A stretch of 64,000 nt of DNA from UBA2040 sp041751955 (GTDB taxonomy: Bacteria > Bacteroidota > Bacteroidia > Flavobacteriales_D > Crocinitomicaceae): positions 11,600 through 75,599 of the forward strand of contig JBGSIB010000066.1 of the NCBI GenBank assembly GCA_041751955.1. The letters run 5' to 3'. The position numbers and the translations under genes are program-made. Under the pieces are notes generated by a model. It searched no databases. It saw only the letters and a list, made by a program, of their open reading frames with translations, and was not told where the DNA came from. Positions 54,646 to 63,755 of this stretch are shown in pieces; the stretch's first letter is position 1, and each line of letters starts with the position of its first letter.

Positions 54646-55851
54646 GTGAGATCGTTCTTACTTGTATTTCTTCTTTTATTTTCATTTTTTGCTTCAGGGC
54701 AACAAATGCGCATTGGTGTATTCCGCGGATACACCATAAAACGAATGGTTTTCGCCTATGTCGATGGAGAGTATTCTGTTTATGGTGATTCTGATTACCT
54801 AGGGAAAATAAGTTCCAATGAATTTTTTGATGTTACGTATCTTGATTCCGGACAAATTACTGTTCGCAAAGGGGCAGTGACATTGGGTACTTATGGTAAG
54901 ATTCACTTCATCCAAGATAAAAGGAACACAGCTCTTAGTCTCCAAGGAAAAATCCCAGCGACTAAATTTCGGAAGTACAAGGACGACTTTTCCGTTTCGG
55001 CAAATAAAGATTTGACAATAGTAAATCTCGTCGATATGGACAACTATCTGGCTGGTGTCGTAGAATCCGAAGGTGGAGGAAAACGCGCTATTGAATATTA
55101 TAAAGTTCAAGCCATCATGAGTAGAACCTATGCGCACAAATACAGTAAAAAACATGCCACCGAAGGTTTCGATTTGTGTGACTTAGTGCACTGTCAAGCT
55201 TATCATAGCATGATGCGTTTTACACCAACTATAGATGATGCTGTAGAAGAAACGACAGGAATCATTATGGTAGATGATCATGGGCATGAAATTGACGCCT
55301 ACTTCCATGCCAATTGCGGCGGACAAACTTGTTTGCCAGAATATGTGTGGAATAATCCTATGCCTTATCTGAGCACATTCAAAGACACTTTTTGTATCTA
55401 CACACGACAAGCAACCTGGACGAAATCGATACCCAAAAGCACGTGGAGAAGCTTTTTGGTTGAAAATTATGCCTACCCAACAGATGATTCGGTTTTCGGT
55501 CCACAAATTTATTCTTTCGAACAAGATGAACGCAAAGCCTTTTATGTGTCGCCTTTGCTAGGTATTCCTTTACGAGATATTAGGTCTAAATTCGGTTTAA
55601 AATCAACTTATTTCAGTGTGGAAGACCAAGGTGCGAATGTTCTTCTTAGAGGAAGAGGTTTCGGACACGGTGTTGGCATGTGTCAAGAAGGGGCGATGAA
55701 AATGGCTTCATCTGGTTTTGATTTTCAACAAATTTCCTTGTACTATTTCCCTGGGGCACACTTCTATGATTTAAATCAGGAATTTTTCTTTGAACAAATC
55801 GTTGACGATCTTCCTGTATTCCAAGAGGATACTGTTTATTATCAGTATTAA
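54646..55851 (+). CDS. SpoIID/LytB-domain secreted protein
   Basis: 401 residues starting at GTG 54646 (signal peptide SFLLVFLLLFSFFASG). The SpoIID domain is shown by LAGVVESEGGGKRAIEYYKV, QAIMSRTYAHKYSKK, DLVHCQAYHSM, YFHANCGGQTCLP and LLRGRGFGHGVGMCQEGA. SpoIID proteins bind or cleave glycan strands lacking stem peptides (lytic transglycosylase in spore-formers); in Bacteroidota the role is probably in envelope or peptidoglycan remodelling. A 41-bp gap separates it from lpxB. Confidence 0.88.
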   Translation: MRSFLLVFLLLFSFFASGQQMRIGVFRGYTIKRMVFAYVDGEYSVYGDSDYLGKISSNEFFDVTYLDSGQITVRKGAVTLGTYGKIHFIQDKRNTALSLQGKIPATKFRKYKDDFSVSANKDLTIVNLVDMDNYLAGVVESEGGGKRAIEYYKVQAIMSRTYAHKYSKKHATEGFDLCDLVHCQAYHSMMRFTPTIDDAVEETTGIIMVDDHGHEIDAYFHANCGGQTCLPEYVWNNPMPYLSTFKDTFCIYTRQATWTKSIPKSTWRSFLVENYAYPTDDSVFGPQIYSFEQDERKAFYVSPLLGIPLRDIRSKFGLKSTYFSVEDQGANVLLRGRGFGHGVGMCQEGAMKMASSGFDFQQISLYYFPGAHFYDLNQEFFFEQIVDDLPVFQEDTVYYQY

Positions 55852-55898
55852 GACCAAGTGGTTTGAAATAAAATCAGCTAGTTGTAACCTTGATTCAA

Positions 55899-56183
55899 TT
55901 AATCGTAGGTGATAACAAAAATATCCTCATCATCCTTTTTAAAGAACTTTTTCTCGCGAGCGTATCTTTCCTTACCGTTCAAAGTTTTCAATTCAACAAG
56001 AGATTCATTCGTTTCCGCTAACTTCAATCGAATTTCGGCTTTTGCCGCTTCAATTTGATTTTTCTTTTTTGTTTGTCGATAAACGGAAACAATGTCCACA
56101 TCATCTAAAAAAAGAGCATAAACAAGGAACAGTAATCCTGTTAAAATATACTTGTTTTTCAAATAGGGATACCACCTTTTCAT
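55899..56183 (-). CDS. DivIC/FtsB-like septum formation initiator
   Basis: 94 residues. One transmembrane helix (YILTGLLFLVYALF) after a short basic cytoplasmic tip, then a coiled coil (RQTKKKNQIEAAKAEIRLKL) and the conserved segment LNGKERYAREKKFFKKDDED, which matches the DivIC family end (E-x-x-A-R-E-x-x-x-x-k-x-x-E-E). It joins the divisome with FtsL and FtsQ. Upstream on the minus strand there is a ~310-bp non-coding stretch. Confidence 0.85.
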   Translation of the reverse strand: MKRWYPYLKNKYILTGLLFLVYALFLDDVDIVSVYRQTKKKNQIEAAKAEIRLKLAETNESLVELKTLNGKERYAREKKFFKKDDEDIFVITYD

Positions 56184-56496
56184 AAGCTAAAATTACAGTA
56201 AAACGATGAATTGAATTGAGAAGAAAGCGATAAGTTATTCAAGGCAAGCTGTTCATTTTACTTTTGCCTTGTCAAAATTATTGTCTAATTTGCAATGATT
56301 TTATATCAATAGGTTCCTAAAATCTATTTTTATTTGATGGTAAAGATTTTTCGTCAAGAAACTCTCTTATTCGTCGAATTGGGTAATTTTCACGGCTGGG
56401 CGTGAGGTGATTTATTCAAGGAAACCTAATTTTGGCACAGGTTTAAATACAATGTATTAACTATGAATTTAACTAATATATAAAACGAAATTAAAT
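56184..56496. other. Non-coding stretch, nothing recognised
   Basis: AT-rich sequence between the divergent DivIC-like gene and the Reeler-like T9SS gene. No RNA, repeat or clear promoter box was seen; it must hold both promoters. Confidence 0.4.
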
Positions 56497-58227
56497 ATGA
56501 AACGAATTTTACCTCTAACTTTTTTATTACTATTCCTAGGTTTTTCCTGGTTTTTCTTGTCTTCAACAACGGATGGGGTATTTGGAGTTTATTACTCTGG
56601 AGGCCCTGCAAATAGTGGCTTAGACCGAACTGGAGGACCCTTTTCTTCCGGCCAAACATGTTCTGCGTGTCATAGTGGCGGTGCAGGACCAACAACTATT
56701 TCATTTTCTTTGTTAGACGGAAATAATGTAGCTGTCACATCCTACACAGCAGGTGCGTCATATACGGCCCAATGGATAGTTTCTGGTCCAGCAGTTATTA
56801 AAGGTTTTCAAGGAGTAGCTTTAAAAAGCAACAATACACAAGCGGGTAGTTTTACAACTGTTCTTTCCACGCAATCCGTAATTTCTCCATTGGGAGGAAG
56901 ACAATATCCGGAACATCAAGGATCAAGTGGTTCGGGAGTATTCTCATTCACTTGGGTAGCACCTGTCTCAGGCTCAGGTAATATCACCTTCTACGCTTGT
57001 GGAAATGGTGTAAATGGAAATGGTGGAACTTCTGGTGATGCACCTTCTTCACCTATCGCTATTGTTATCAGTGAGGTAGTTCCTACTGTAATAAACTACG
57101 GAGGAACAACTGTTTGCAATAATGGATTTAACCTTACACCTACAATTACAGGTATTCAAGGTGGAACATTTTCGGCTAGTCCTGCAGGTTTGTCTTTAAA
57201 TGTATCTACAGGACAGTTGAATTTGGCTGCGTCTTCACCAGGGTCTTACACAATTACCTATACTTATGCGGGAGGAACGGCGACAAAACCGATGACGGTG
57301 AAACCGACCTACAACATCAGTAATACAGCAACCATTTGCAGCAGCGACTCAATATTCTTGGCTGGAGCTTGGCAAAATACGGCTGGAACGTATACGTCAA
57401 ATCTTTTAACGATAGGAAATTGCGACAGTATCGTGACCACAACGTTAACTGTCAATCAAGGACCAACAGCATCCTATTCCGCTTCCATTTGCCAAGGCGA
57501 TATGATCAATTTGGGTGGAACTTTATATTCAACAGCAGGAACATATACGTATACAGCAACGAGTGCAGGGGCTTGCGACAGTGTGATCACAACTACATTA
57601 ACAGTTAATCCTACCTATAACAATTCAATTTCTGAAACAATTTGCCAAGGAGAAAGCACCTTTTTTGGTGGAGTATCAATTTTTGCTGCGGGAACATACA
57701 CAAATAACGGTACAACAATTTTGGGCTGTGATAGTACTACTGTTTTGACTTTAACAGTTACTCCAGTGAATGTGGGCGTTACGAATTCCTCACCTACATT
57801 AATTTCTCAAGCCACTGGTGCGGCTTACCAATGGTTAGACTGCGGAAATGGAAACACCCCTATTGCTGGAGCGACGAGCCAATCTTACACCGCAACAGCC
57901 AATGGAACGTATGCGGTGAAAGTTACTTCAGGAAACTGCACCGATACAAGCGCGTGTGAAACTGTTGCCAATGTTGGTTTACAAGAATTCATTCTTGGCG
58001 AGGTAAAATTATATCCGAATCCTTCAGAAGGGAATTTGAATTTATTGTTCAATCAAGCCATTAACGCAAAATTAGCCGTGTATGATTTAAACGGAAAAAT
58101 ACTTTTCTCAGATAATATTGATGGAAAACAGGAATACAGTAATTCTTTTGAATTAGCCCCTGGAACGTATATGATTCAATTATCAAATTCCGAAGGATCC
58201 ACGCAACTCATCTGGGTCGTGAAATAA
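56497..58227 (+). CDS. Secreted Reeler-like (choice-of-anchor V) protein with CxxCH motif and T9SS type A domain
   Basis: 576 residues with a signal peptide (LPLTFLLLFLGFSWFFLS). The mature N-terminus has DRTGGPFSSGQTCSACHSGG, i.e. a C-x-x-C-H motif that could bind haem c, followed by a Reeler-like/choice-of-anchor V beta-sandwich (YTAQWIVSGP, GFQGVALKSNNTQ, FSFTWVAPVSGSG). Then come three Cys-containing repeats (ISNTATICSSDSIFLAGAW, YSASICQGDMINLGGTLYST, ISETICQGESTFFGG) like those of other T9SS substrates. The C-terminus is a sorting domain (EVKLYPNPSEGNLN...GTYMIQLSNSEG). The function of the haem-like motif is unknown. Confidence 0.82.
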   Translation: MKRILPLTFLLLFLGFSWFFLSSTTDGVFGVYYSGGPANSGLDRTGGPFSSGQTCSACHSGGAGPTTISFSLLDGNNVAVTSYTAGASYTAQWIVSGPAVIKGFQGVALKSNNTQAGSFTTVLSTQSVISPLGGRQYPEHQGSSGSGVFSFTWVAPVSGSGNITFYACGNGVNGNGGTSGDAPSSPIAIVISEVVPTVINYGGTTVCNNGFNLTPTITGIQGGTFSASPAGLSLNVSTGQLNLAASSPGSYTITYTYAGGTATKPMTVKPTYNISNTATICSSDSIFLAGAWQNTAGTYTSNLLTIGNCDSIVTTTLTVNQGPTASYSASICQGDMINLGGTLYSTAGTYTYTATSAGACDSVITTTLTVNPTYNNSISETICQGESTFFGGVSIFAAGTYTNNGTTILGCDSTTVLTLTVTPVNVGVTNSSPTLISQATGAAYQWLDCGNGNTPIAGATSQSYTATANGTYAVKVTSGNCTDTSACETVANVGLQEFILGEVKLYPNPSEGNLNLLFNQAINAKLAVYDLNGKILFSDNIDGKQEYSNSFELAPGTYMIQLSNSEGSTQLIWVVK

Positions 58228-58244
58228 GGAAGGTTTAAGAGTTT

Positions 58245-58277
58245 AAAAAAGGAGTGATGATGTCACTCCTTTTTTTT
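58245..58277 (+). terminator. Rho-independent terminator of the Reeler-like gene
   Basis: A stem of A-run plus GGAGTGA pairing with TCACTCC plus T-run, with loop TGATG, followed by T. It lies 18 bp past the stop. Confidence 0.85.
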
Positions 58278-58307
58278 GAATGATGCTGATTCTATCGTAA
58301 AAAGATA

Positions 58308-58502
58308 TTATTCATTATCAATTTGCTCCGTTTCCTTTGCATTCATGTTTTGCGCATTGATAACTTTAGTAGGTTGCTCTATGAAAAGTATTACGCTCAA
58401 TAGAAACCATCCTGCCATAAAAAGATACAAAACAATTTTATAGCGAATTTTAAGCTGCTGTGAAAATATGGCTTCACGTGTTTTAGGTTCAGTTGTGTTC
58501 AT
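58308..58502 (-). CDS. Small membrane protein of unknown function
   Basis: 64 residues from the Met at 58502 (an extension of eight codons is possible). One transmembrane helix (YKIVLYLFMAGWFLLSVILF) sits in the middle, a basic segment before it and an acidic tail (KETEQIDNE) after it. No family was recognised. It lies between the Reeler-like gene and the tracrRNA, on the same strand as the tracrRNA. Confidence 0.55.
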   Translation of the reverse strand: MNTTEPKTREAIFSQQLKIRYKIVLYLFMAGWFLLSVILFIEQPTKVINAQNMNAKETEQIDNE

Positions 58503-58627
58503 TTTACGTACTCTGTAGGTTTGCATTACAAAAATCCAAATCCATTTGAAACTATGAATGACCTCAATATTATAGTTTTATTATGTTTTTTGGGTGGAAT
58601 GTGCTCATTAACCGAGAGAATAGAGAT

Positions 58628-58718
58628 AAAAAAAGTCCTACCGAAGCAGGACTAAAGATTTTAAATCTACGGCATATAGCCTTATTGTGATAAGAAAAAA
58701 GATTGGAAAATGTTTTTT
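58628..58718 (-). ncRNA. Type II-C tracrRNA
   Basis: Transcribed on the minus strand just upstream of cas9. The anti-repeat (58684-58710) pairs with the first 27 bases of the CRISPR repeat in 23 positions, G-U included. The next segment on the same strand reads CACAATAAGGCTATATGCCG, the II-C nexus (cf. ACAATAAGGC of the Neisseria tracrRNA), with GGC/GCC arms around UAUAU (58671-58681). An A/T hairpin (58656-58668) and a strong terminator complete it: an 8-bp stem AGUCCUGC/GUAGGACU with a UUCG loop, then seven U (58628-58634). The length is about 90 nt. Transcription from the minus strand is set by the TATATTTG box at 58725-58732. Confidence 0.9.
58634..58653 (-). terminator. Terminator of the tracrRNA
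   Basis: The stem AGTCCTGC / GTAGGACT has a UUCG tetraloop and is followed on the minus strand by seven T. It is the 3' end of the tracrRNA. Confidence 0.9.
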
Positions 58719-58724
58719 CTACCC

Positions 58725-58732
58725 CAAATATA
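58725..58732 (-). promoter_or_regulatory. -7 box of the tracrRNA promoter
   Basis: TATATTTG on the minus strand matches TAnnTTTG exactly. The start of transcription would fall near 58718, 8 bases before the anti-repeat. A TTG in the region 58757-58760 is a poor -33 candidate. Confidence 0.6.
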
Positions 58733-58789
58733 GAAACTTTTTTTAATTTTAGTTCTCAATTGAATTGATAAAGATAATTATTACTCGAA

Positions 58790-61700
58790 ATGGGAAAAAC
58801 AAACAGGATTTTAGGATTGGATTTAGGAACCAACTCGATTGGTTGGGCGATTGTGGATCAGGATGGAGATGAATTTTCATTGTTTGACAAAGGTGCTCGA
58901 ATATTTTCTGAAGGTGTTAAATATGACAATGGAAAAGAGGCTTCAAGAGCGGCAGAAAGAACCAATTATAGAAGTGCAAGGAAAATTAAGTTTAGACGCA
59001 AGCTTCGAAAATATGAAACTCTAAAAGTTCTTGCAAAAAATGGCATGTGCCCTTTAACAGAGAAAGAAGTTGAAAATTATCGAAAATCAGGTTTTAAAGA
59101 TTATCCTCTCAAACCCGAATTCATTAAATGGCTCAGAACAAGTGATGTTGATCAAATTAATCCATATTTGCTTCGAGATAAAGCGAGTAAAGAGAAAATA
59201 GCATTAGAAGAAGTTGGAAGAGCCTTTTATCACATTGGTCAACGCAGAGGTTTTTTGAGCAATAGACTCGATCAATCGGATGAAGGCGTATTGGAGGAGA
59301 ATAGTCCGGTAATCCAAAGTCTAATTGAAGATTTGGAATCCGTTGATGAAATCACTCAAACAATTAATGATTATTTTGAGGATAAAGGTATTTTCGATAA
59401 AACACAAAAAAGTGGTTTTATAAAAGACCAAGATGAAGGTGACAAAGTGTTAATAAAATTGTACAAATCCTTATCGGCAATTTTATTCAAAAACAAAGAA
59501 AAGGTTGATTTTGCCAAAATTGAATTAATAGATAAACTTAACCAAAAAGATAACTTAGGAAAAGTAAAAGGTGGAATTCATGATTTGAGTTCTGAAATGA
59601 AGGAAAGAGGCTTTACAACTTTGGGACAGTTATTCAATGATAGATACAGTAAATCTAGAATAAGATCAAGCTACACAGCGAGAGAAGAACATTATCTAGC
59701 GGAATTTGAAATCATATGTAAAATTCAAGGTATTGGTAAGATTCAGGACAATGAAAAACTTCCAGAAAAAAGATTTGAGGGATTAGCGAAAGAATTGTAT
59801 CGGGCAATTTTTTATCAACGCCCCCTTAAATCGCAAAAAGGTTTAATTGGGAAGTGCTCATTTGAACCTTCACGAAGCCGCTGCGCTATTTCTCATCCAG
59901 ATTTTGAAGAATTTCGAATGAGGAATTATTTGAATACAATAAAAATGGCGGTTAATGGGGGAAAACTGCAATTTTTGACACAAGAACAGAAAGATGGCTT
60001 AATTCCAAAATTTTTCCGTAAAAAAGATAATTTCAATTTCGAAGATTTAGCGAAGGAATTAGTTCCTAATAAAAAAACCTTTGGATTTTATAAATCATCC
60101 AAAAAAGAAAATTTTGATTATTGGTTCAATTATAATTCCTACGATACAGTCGCAGGTTGTCCAGTTTCAGCTTCTCTAAAAAGTGTATTTGGAGAAAAAT
60201 GGAAAAGCATTGATTTTAAATACATTACAGTTGATTCAAAGGGCTTCGAAGTCAAAAGAAAAGTAAATTATCACGATCTCTGGCACTTGTTATCATCGTC
60301 CACCTCTGATGAATATTTAGTTCAATTTGCCGTTACGAAATTAGATTTGGATGTGAAAGCGGCTAAGTCATTTAGTAAGATTCGTTTAAAGAAGGATTTT
60401 GCAAGCTTAAGTTTAAATGCAATTCGTAAAATTTTGCCATATACTAGGATGGGTTTGCTCTATTCTCATGCAGTTTTCATGGCAAATCTGGAGAAAATAA
60501 TTGATGTTGATTTATGGAAAGATTCAAAAACTAAAGAGCAAATACAGGAAGGCTTAGGCCAGTTAATCGAAAATCATACTTTCGAAAATGCTCAATTGGA
60601 AATCATCAATGGAATTGTTAAAAAAACTATTCAAGAACATGGTTCTTATTCTAAAGAAGCTGAATCTATTTATCGACAAGATTTACTTGAAAAATTAGAA
60701 GGTTTTGTCAAACGCTTTAAAATAGATGATCAACACAGTTATTTTGTTGACAAATTATATCCGATTCTTCAAGAGCAATTGAAAAGTTTAACATTTTTAA
60801 AAATAGAACGGATAGATGAAAAAGTAAAAGAGTTTCTGCTTGGTGCGAATAAGGATGGGCAAGTTTTTTGTTCCGACAAAAAGCGACTTTCAAAAATGTA
60901 TCATCCATCAGATATTGAAAAATTCTCTTTAAAAGAAGTTAAAGCTGAAAATGGTGAGTTTATTCGTCATGAATTGGGAAGTCCACTTTCAAACTCAATT
61001 AAAAACCCAATGGCAATGCGTGCTTTACATCAGCTGCGTAAAGTTTTAAATACGTTAATTGAAGAAGGCGCAATCGATAAACAAACTCATTTGCATATTG
61101 AAATGGCGAGAGAATTGAACGATGCCAACAAGCGTAAAGGAATTCAAGATTACCAAAATGAGTTAAAGAAGAACCGATTAACATACATTCAAGAAATAAA
61201 AAAACTGTACTTGGATGAAACGAAAAAAGAAGTGAATCCAACCGAAGATGACATCTTAAGGTACCAGCTGTGGATTGAACAAAATCGCCAAGAAATTTAT
61301 GAACCATCTGTTAATGGAGGCAAAGCCAAATCCATAAGTATTTCTCAGATTATTGGCTCTAATCCCGATTACGATATTGAACATACTATTCCTAGAAGCC
61401 GTTCTCAAGATAATTCACAAGCCAATAAAACCCTTTGCAGCAAACATTTCAACAGGGAAATAAAGAAAAATTCAATTCCATTCGAGTTAAATAACTACGA
61501 TCTGATTCTACCTTTTGTTCAACATTGGAAAACAGAAGCTGAATCACTTCAAAAAGAAATGGATCAACTCTCTAGAAGAATTAAAGGTGCAACAACGAAG
61601 GAAACCAAGGACAAAAATATTCGCAAAAGACATTACCTAAATTTCAAAAAAATCTATTTAGAAGAAAAATACTCGAATTTTGTCCGCGTAGAACCTAAAG

Positions 61701-63166
61701 TTGGATTTAAGAACAGTCAAATTCCTGACACTGGGATAATAACTCGATATGCACAATCCTATCTTAAGTTCTATTTTGCACGAGTAATTTCAGTAAAAGG
61801 AGGCATGGTCGCAGAATTCCGAAAACAATGGGGAATACAAAAATCATATATTGATGAAAATGGTCAAAAGCATTATGAATTAAAGGATAGAAGCAAGCAC
61901 ACACATCACACGATTGACGCTATAACAATTGCTTGTATGACTAAAGATAAATACGATGTTTTGGCACATGCTTGGACCTTAGAGGATGAGCAAAACAAAA
62001 AAGAAGCTAAAGCAATTATCGAAAAAGCCAAACCATGGAAAACTTTTGCAGAAGATATGGCTAAGTTTGAAGAAGAAATTTTGGTTTCGCACTATACGCC
62101 GGATAATCTAAAAGTACAAGCAAAAAAGGTCTTACGCATTCGTGGAAAAAAACAGTTTGTTGCAGAAATGATCATTGACGTCAGCGGTAAATTGATTCCA
62201 AAAACGGATAAAAATGATAAAATAATCTATAAGCTGGATGATAAAGGTGCCAAAATACCGAGGATTCAACAAGGCGATACAGTTAGAGGATCATTGCATC
62301 AAGACTCAATTTATGGGCGAGTGATTAATCCAGAAACACAAGAAATTAGATCTGTCATTCGTAAATCTTTAGAAAGTTTAAAAGCCAGTGATATTGATAA
62401 AATTGTGGATACAGAAGTACGTGAAAAAATACGAATAGCCATTATGGATAAAGTATTGGTTTTGTCATCAAACGCTCAACAAGTAAATAAAATTGACAAA
62501 GAAATTGGAATTTGGATGAACAAAGAAAAAGGCATTGCCATTAACAAAGTTCGGATTTATGCAGATAGCGTTAAAAACCCATTGGAAATTAAAACCCATA
62601 TGCCTTTATCAAAATCAAGATTTCCTCATAAACAATTCGTGTATGGGCAGAATGATGAAAATTATTGTATGGCATTTTATGAAGGGATTGGAAAAAATGG
62701 AAAAATAGAAAGATCAGTTCAAATTGTTAACAATTTTTCAGCTGGTCATTTTTATAATTCTACTAAAAATGAAAAATCAGATTTACCACTTGTACCAAAT
62801 TTTGACGAAAATGGTCATAAATTAAAGTATCTTTTGAGAAGAGGTAAAATGGTTTTAATGTATGACAAGAAGCATGATGAGCTATTGGATATGGAAATTG
62901 GTCAATTATTCGAACGTTTGTATGAAATAACCCAACTTGACGTAGAGAAATCGGCTGAAATAAAATTGCTGCATCATGTTGAAGCCCGTGAAAAGAAAAG
63001 TATTACACAATTTATGGGGCTGAAAAGTGGGATGAAGGGTGGAAAAAACTTAGGAGAATACAAAGTTTTTCCATGGATAAAGGTAGGTGCAAATTCTTTT
63101 GATTGCCTCGTTGAGGGATATGACTTTGATATTTCGAATTCTGGAAAAATTATTTTCAAGTTATAA
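58790..63166 (+). CDS. cas9: Type II-C CRISPR-associated endonuclease Cas9
   Basis: 1458 residues, within the length range of long Bacteroidota II-C Cas9 proteins. RuvC-I is IL GLDLGTNSIGWAIVD with D11. An Arg-rich bridge helix follows (SRAAERTNYRSARKIKFRR), then the REC lobe including GRAFYHIGQRRGFLSNR. RuvC-II is HIEMARELND with E771. The HNH domain is YDIEHTIPRSRS with H865, N879 and N888 in the spacing of SpCas9 H840, N854 and N863. RuvC-III is HTHHTIDAITIACM with H1040 and D1043. WED and PAM-interacting regions make up ~1100-1458. All catalytic residues are present, so it should be an active nuclease. A candidate -7 box TAATTTTA lies at 58744-58751. No cas1 or cas2 follows within the window. 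Confidence 0.97.
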   Translation: MGKTNRILGLDLGTNSIGWAIVDQDGDEFSLFDKGARIFSEGVKYDNGKEASRAAERTNYRSARKIKFRRKLRKYETLKVLAKNGMCPLTEKEVENYRKSGFKDYPLKPEFIKWLRTSDVDQINPYLLRDKASKEKIALEEVGRAFYHIGQRRGFLSNRLDQSDEGVLEENSPVIQSLIEDLESVDEITQTINDYFEDKGIFDKTQKSGFIKDQDEGDKVLIKLYKSLSAILFKNKEKVDFAKIELIDKLNQKDNLGKVKGGIHDLSSEMKERGFTTLGQLFNDRYSKSRIRSSYTAREEHYLAEFEIICKIQGIGKIQDNEKLPEKRFEGLAKELYRAIFYQRPLKSQKGLIGKCSFEPSRSRCAISHPDFEEFRMRNYLNTIKMAVNGGKLQFLTQEQKDGLIPKFFRKKDNFNFEDLAKELVPNKKTFGFYKSSKKENFDYWFNYNSYDTVAGCPVSASLKSVFGEKWKSIDFKYITVDSKGFEVKRKVNYHDLWHLLSSSTSDEYLVQFAVTKLDLDVKAAKSFSKIRLKKDFASLSLNAIRKILPYTRMGLLYSHAVFMANLEKIIDVDLWKDSKTKEQIQEGLGQLIENHTFENAQLEIINGIVKKTIQEHGSYSKEAESIYRQDLLEKLEGFVKRFKIDDQHSYFVDKLYPILQEQLKSLTFLKIERIDEKVKEFLLGANKDGQVFCSDKKRLSKMYHPSDIEKFSLKEVKAENGEFIRHELGSPLSNSIKNPMAMRALHQLRKVLNTLIEEGAIDKQTHLHIEMARELNDANKRKGIQDYQNELKKNRLTYIQEIKKLYLDETKKEVNPTEDDILRYQLWIEQNRQEIYEPSVNGGKAKSISISQIIGSNPDYDIEHTIPRSRSQDNSQANKTLCSKHFNREIKKNSIPFELNNYDLILPFVQHWKTEAESLQKEMDQLSRRIKGATTKETKDKNIRKRHYLNFKKIYLEEKYSNFVRVEPKVGFKNSQIPDTGIITRYAQSYLKFYFARVISVKGGMVAEFRKQWGIQKSYIDENGQKHYELKDRSKHTHHTIDAITIACMTKDKYDVLAHAWTLEDEQNKKEAKAIIEKAKPWKTFAEDMAKFEEEILVSHYTPDNLKVQAKKVLRIRGKKQFVAEMIIDVSGKLIPKTDKNDKIIYKLDDKGAKIPRIQQGDTVRGSLHQDSIYGRVINPETQEIRSVIRKSLESLKASDIDKIVDTEVREKIRIAIMDKVLVLSSNAQQVNKIDKEIGIWMNKEKGIAINKVRIYADSVKNPLEIKTHMPLSKSRFPHKQFVYGQNDENYCMAFYEGIGKNGKIERSVQIVNNFSAGHFYNSTKNEKSDLPLVPNFDENGHKLKYLLRRGKMVLMYDKKHDELLDMEIGQLFERLYEITQLDVEKSAEIKLLHHVEAREKKSITQFMGLKSGMKGGKNLGEYKVFPWIKVGANSFDCLVEGYDFDISNSGKIIFKL

Positions 63167-63171
63167 AATTT

Positions 63172-63189
63172 TGGTGTAAATTTACACCA
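63172..63189. promoter_or_regulatory. Palindromic operator of the ParD/ParE module
   Basis: TGGTGTAAATTTACACCA is a perfect 18-bp palindrome, 5 bp after the cas9 stop and 14 bp before the parD start. Such palindromes of the type GTGTAAATTTACAC are bound by ribbon-helix-helix antitoxins. It should make the toxin-antitoxin pair autoregulated independently of cas9. Confidence 0.7.
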
Positions 63190-63203
63190 GTAAGTTTTTT
63201 ATC

Positions 63204-63449
63204 ATGACAAGACAAAGCATATCATTAGCCCAGAAAAACGACGAATGGTTGAAAAATCAAGTCGCTAACGAAGAATTCACGAGTAAAAGTGAAGCGGTGA
63301 ATTATTTGATCAAGCAAGCCCGTGAGCGCGATGCCTATCATGACTTTGTGCAAATGAAAATTGATCGAGGTCTGAAAAGTGGTTTTGCTAAAAAACAAAC
63401 CAAAGAAGAGCTGTTGGCTGAATTAAAAGAACGTTTGAAAAAGAGATGA
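63204..63449 (+). CDS. parD: ParD-family antitoxin (ribbon-helix-helix)
   Basis: 81 residues. The N-terminus RQSISLAQKNDEWLKNQV with EFTSKSEAVNYLIKQARERD is the ParD ribbon-helix-helix (strand, turn, helix, then the S-x-S/T-x-x-x-x-x-L-I/L helix). The C-terminal tail (IDRGLKSGFAKKQTKEELLAE as two segments) is the toxin-wrapping helix region typical of ParD. It overlaps parE by 4 bases (ATGA) and has its own palindromic operator. It neutralises ParE in the cytoplasm. It lies between cas9 and the CRISPR array, where cas1-cas2 would be expected. Confidence 0.88.
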   Translation: MTRQSISLAQKNDEWLKNQVANEEFTSKSEAVNYLIKQARERDAYHDFVQMKIDRGLKSGFAKKQTKEELLAELKERLKKR

Positions 63450-63718
63450 CTTATTTTTTAAGCAACGAAGCCAAAGAAGATTTGTGGAGAATTTACGCCT
63501 ATGGTATCGATCGTTTTGGTGAATGGCAAGCAGAAAAGTATTTTTTCATGCTGCTTGATTGCTTTGATAAAATAGTGGCTAATCCTATGTTGTTTCCGCT
63601 AGCTGAAACATTCAAAAATGTGGAAAGATATTGTGTTTGCGGCGTTGACACCATTTATTACAATTTAAAAAAAGATAGAATTGAAATTGTGACCATCATC
63701 GGTCGCCAAGATTTTTAG
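63446..63718 (+). CDS. parE: ParE/RelE-superfamily toxin
   Basis: 90 residues. The pattern YFLSNEAKEDLWRIYAYGID, the basic/aromatic core WQAEKYFFMLLDCFDKI, NPMLFPLAETF, then RYCVCGVDTIYYNLKKDRIEIVTIIGRQD is the ParE/RelE fold (helical hairpin then antiparallel sheet, ending I-x-x-I-x-G-R-x-D). Family toxins of the ParE branch usually poison DNA gyrase, and RelE-branch toxins cut mRNA; the target cannot be decided here. It is translationally coupled to parD. Its stop is 83 bp before the first CRISPR repeat. Confidence 0.88.
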   Translation: MTYFLSNEAKEDLWRIYAYGIDRFGEWQAEKYFFMLLDCFDKIVANPMLFPLAETFKNVERYCVCGVDTIYYNLKKDRIEIVTIIGRQDF

Positions 63719-63755
63719 CAGTTCTTTGACATAGTCGAATAGGGTCTTAAACAAC

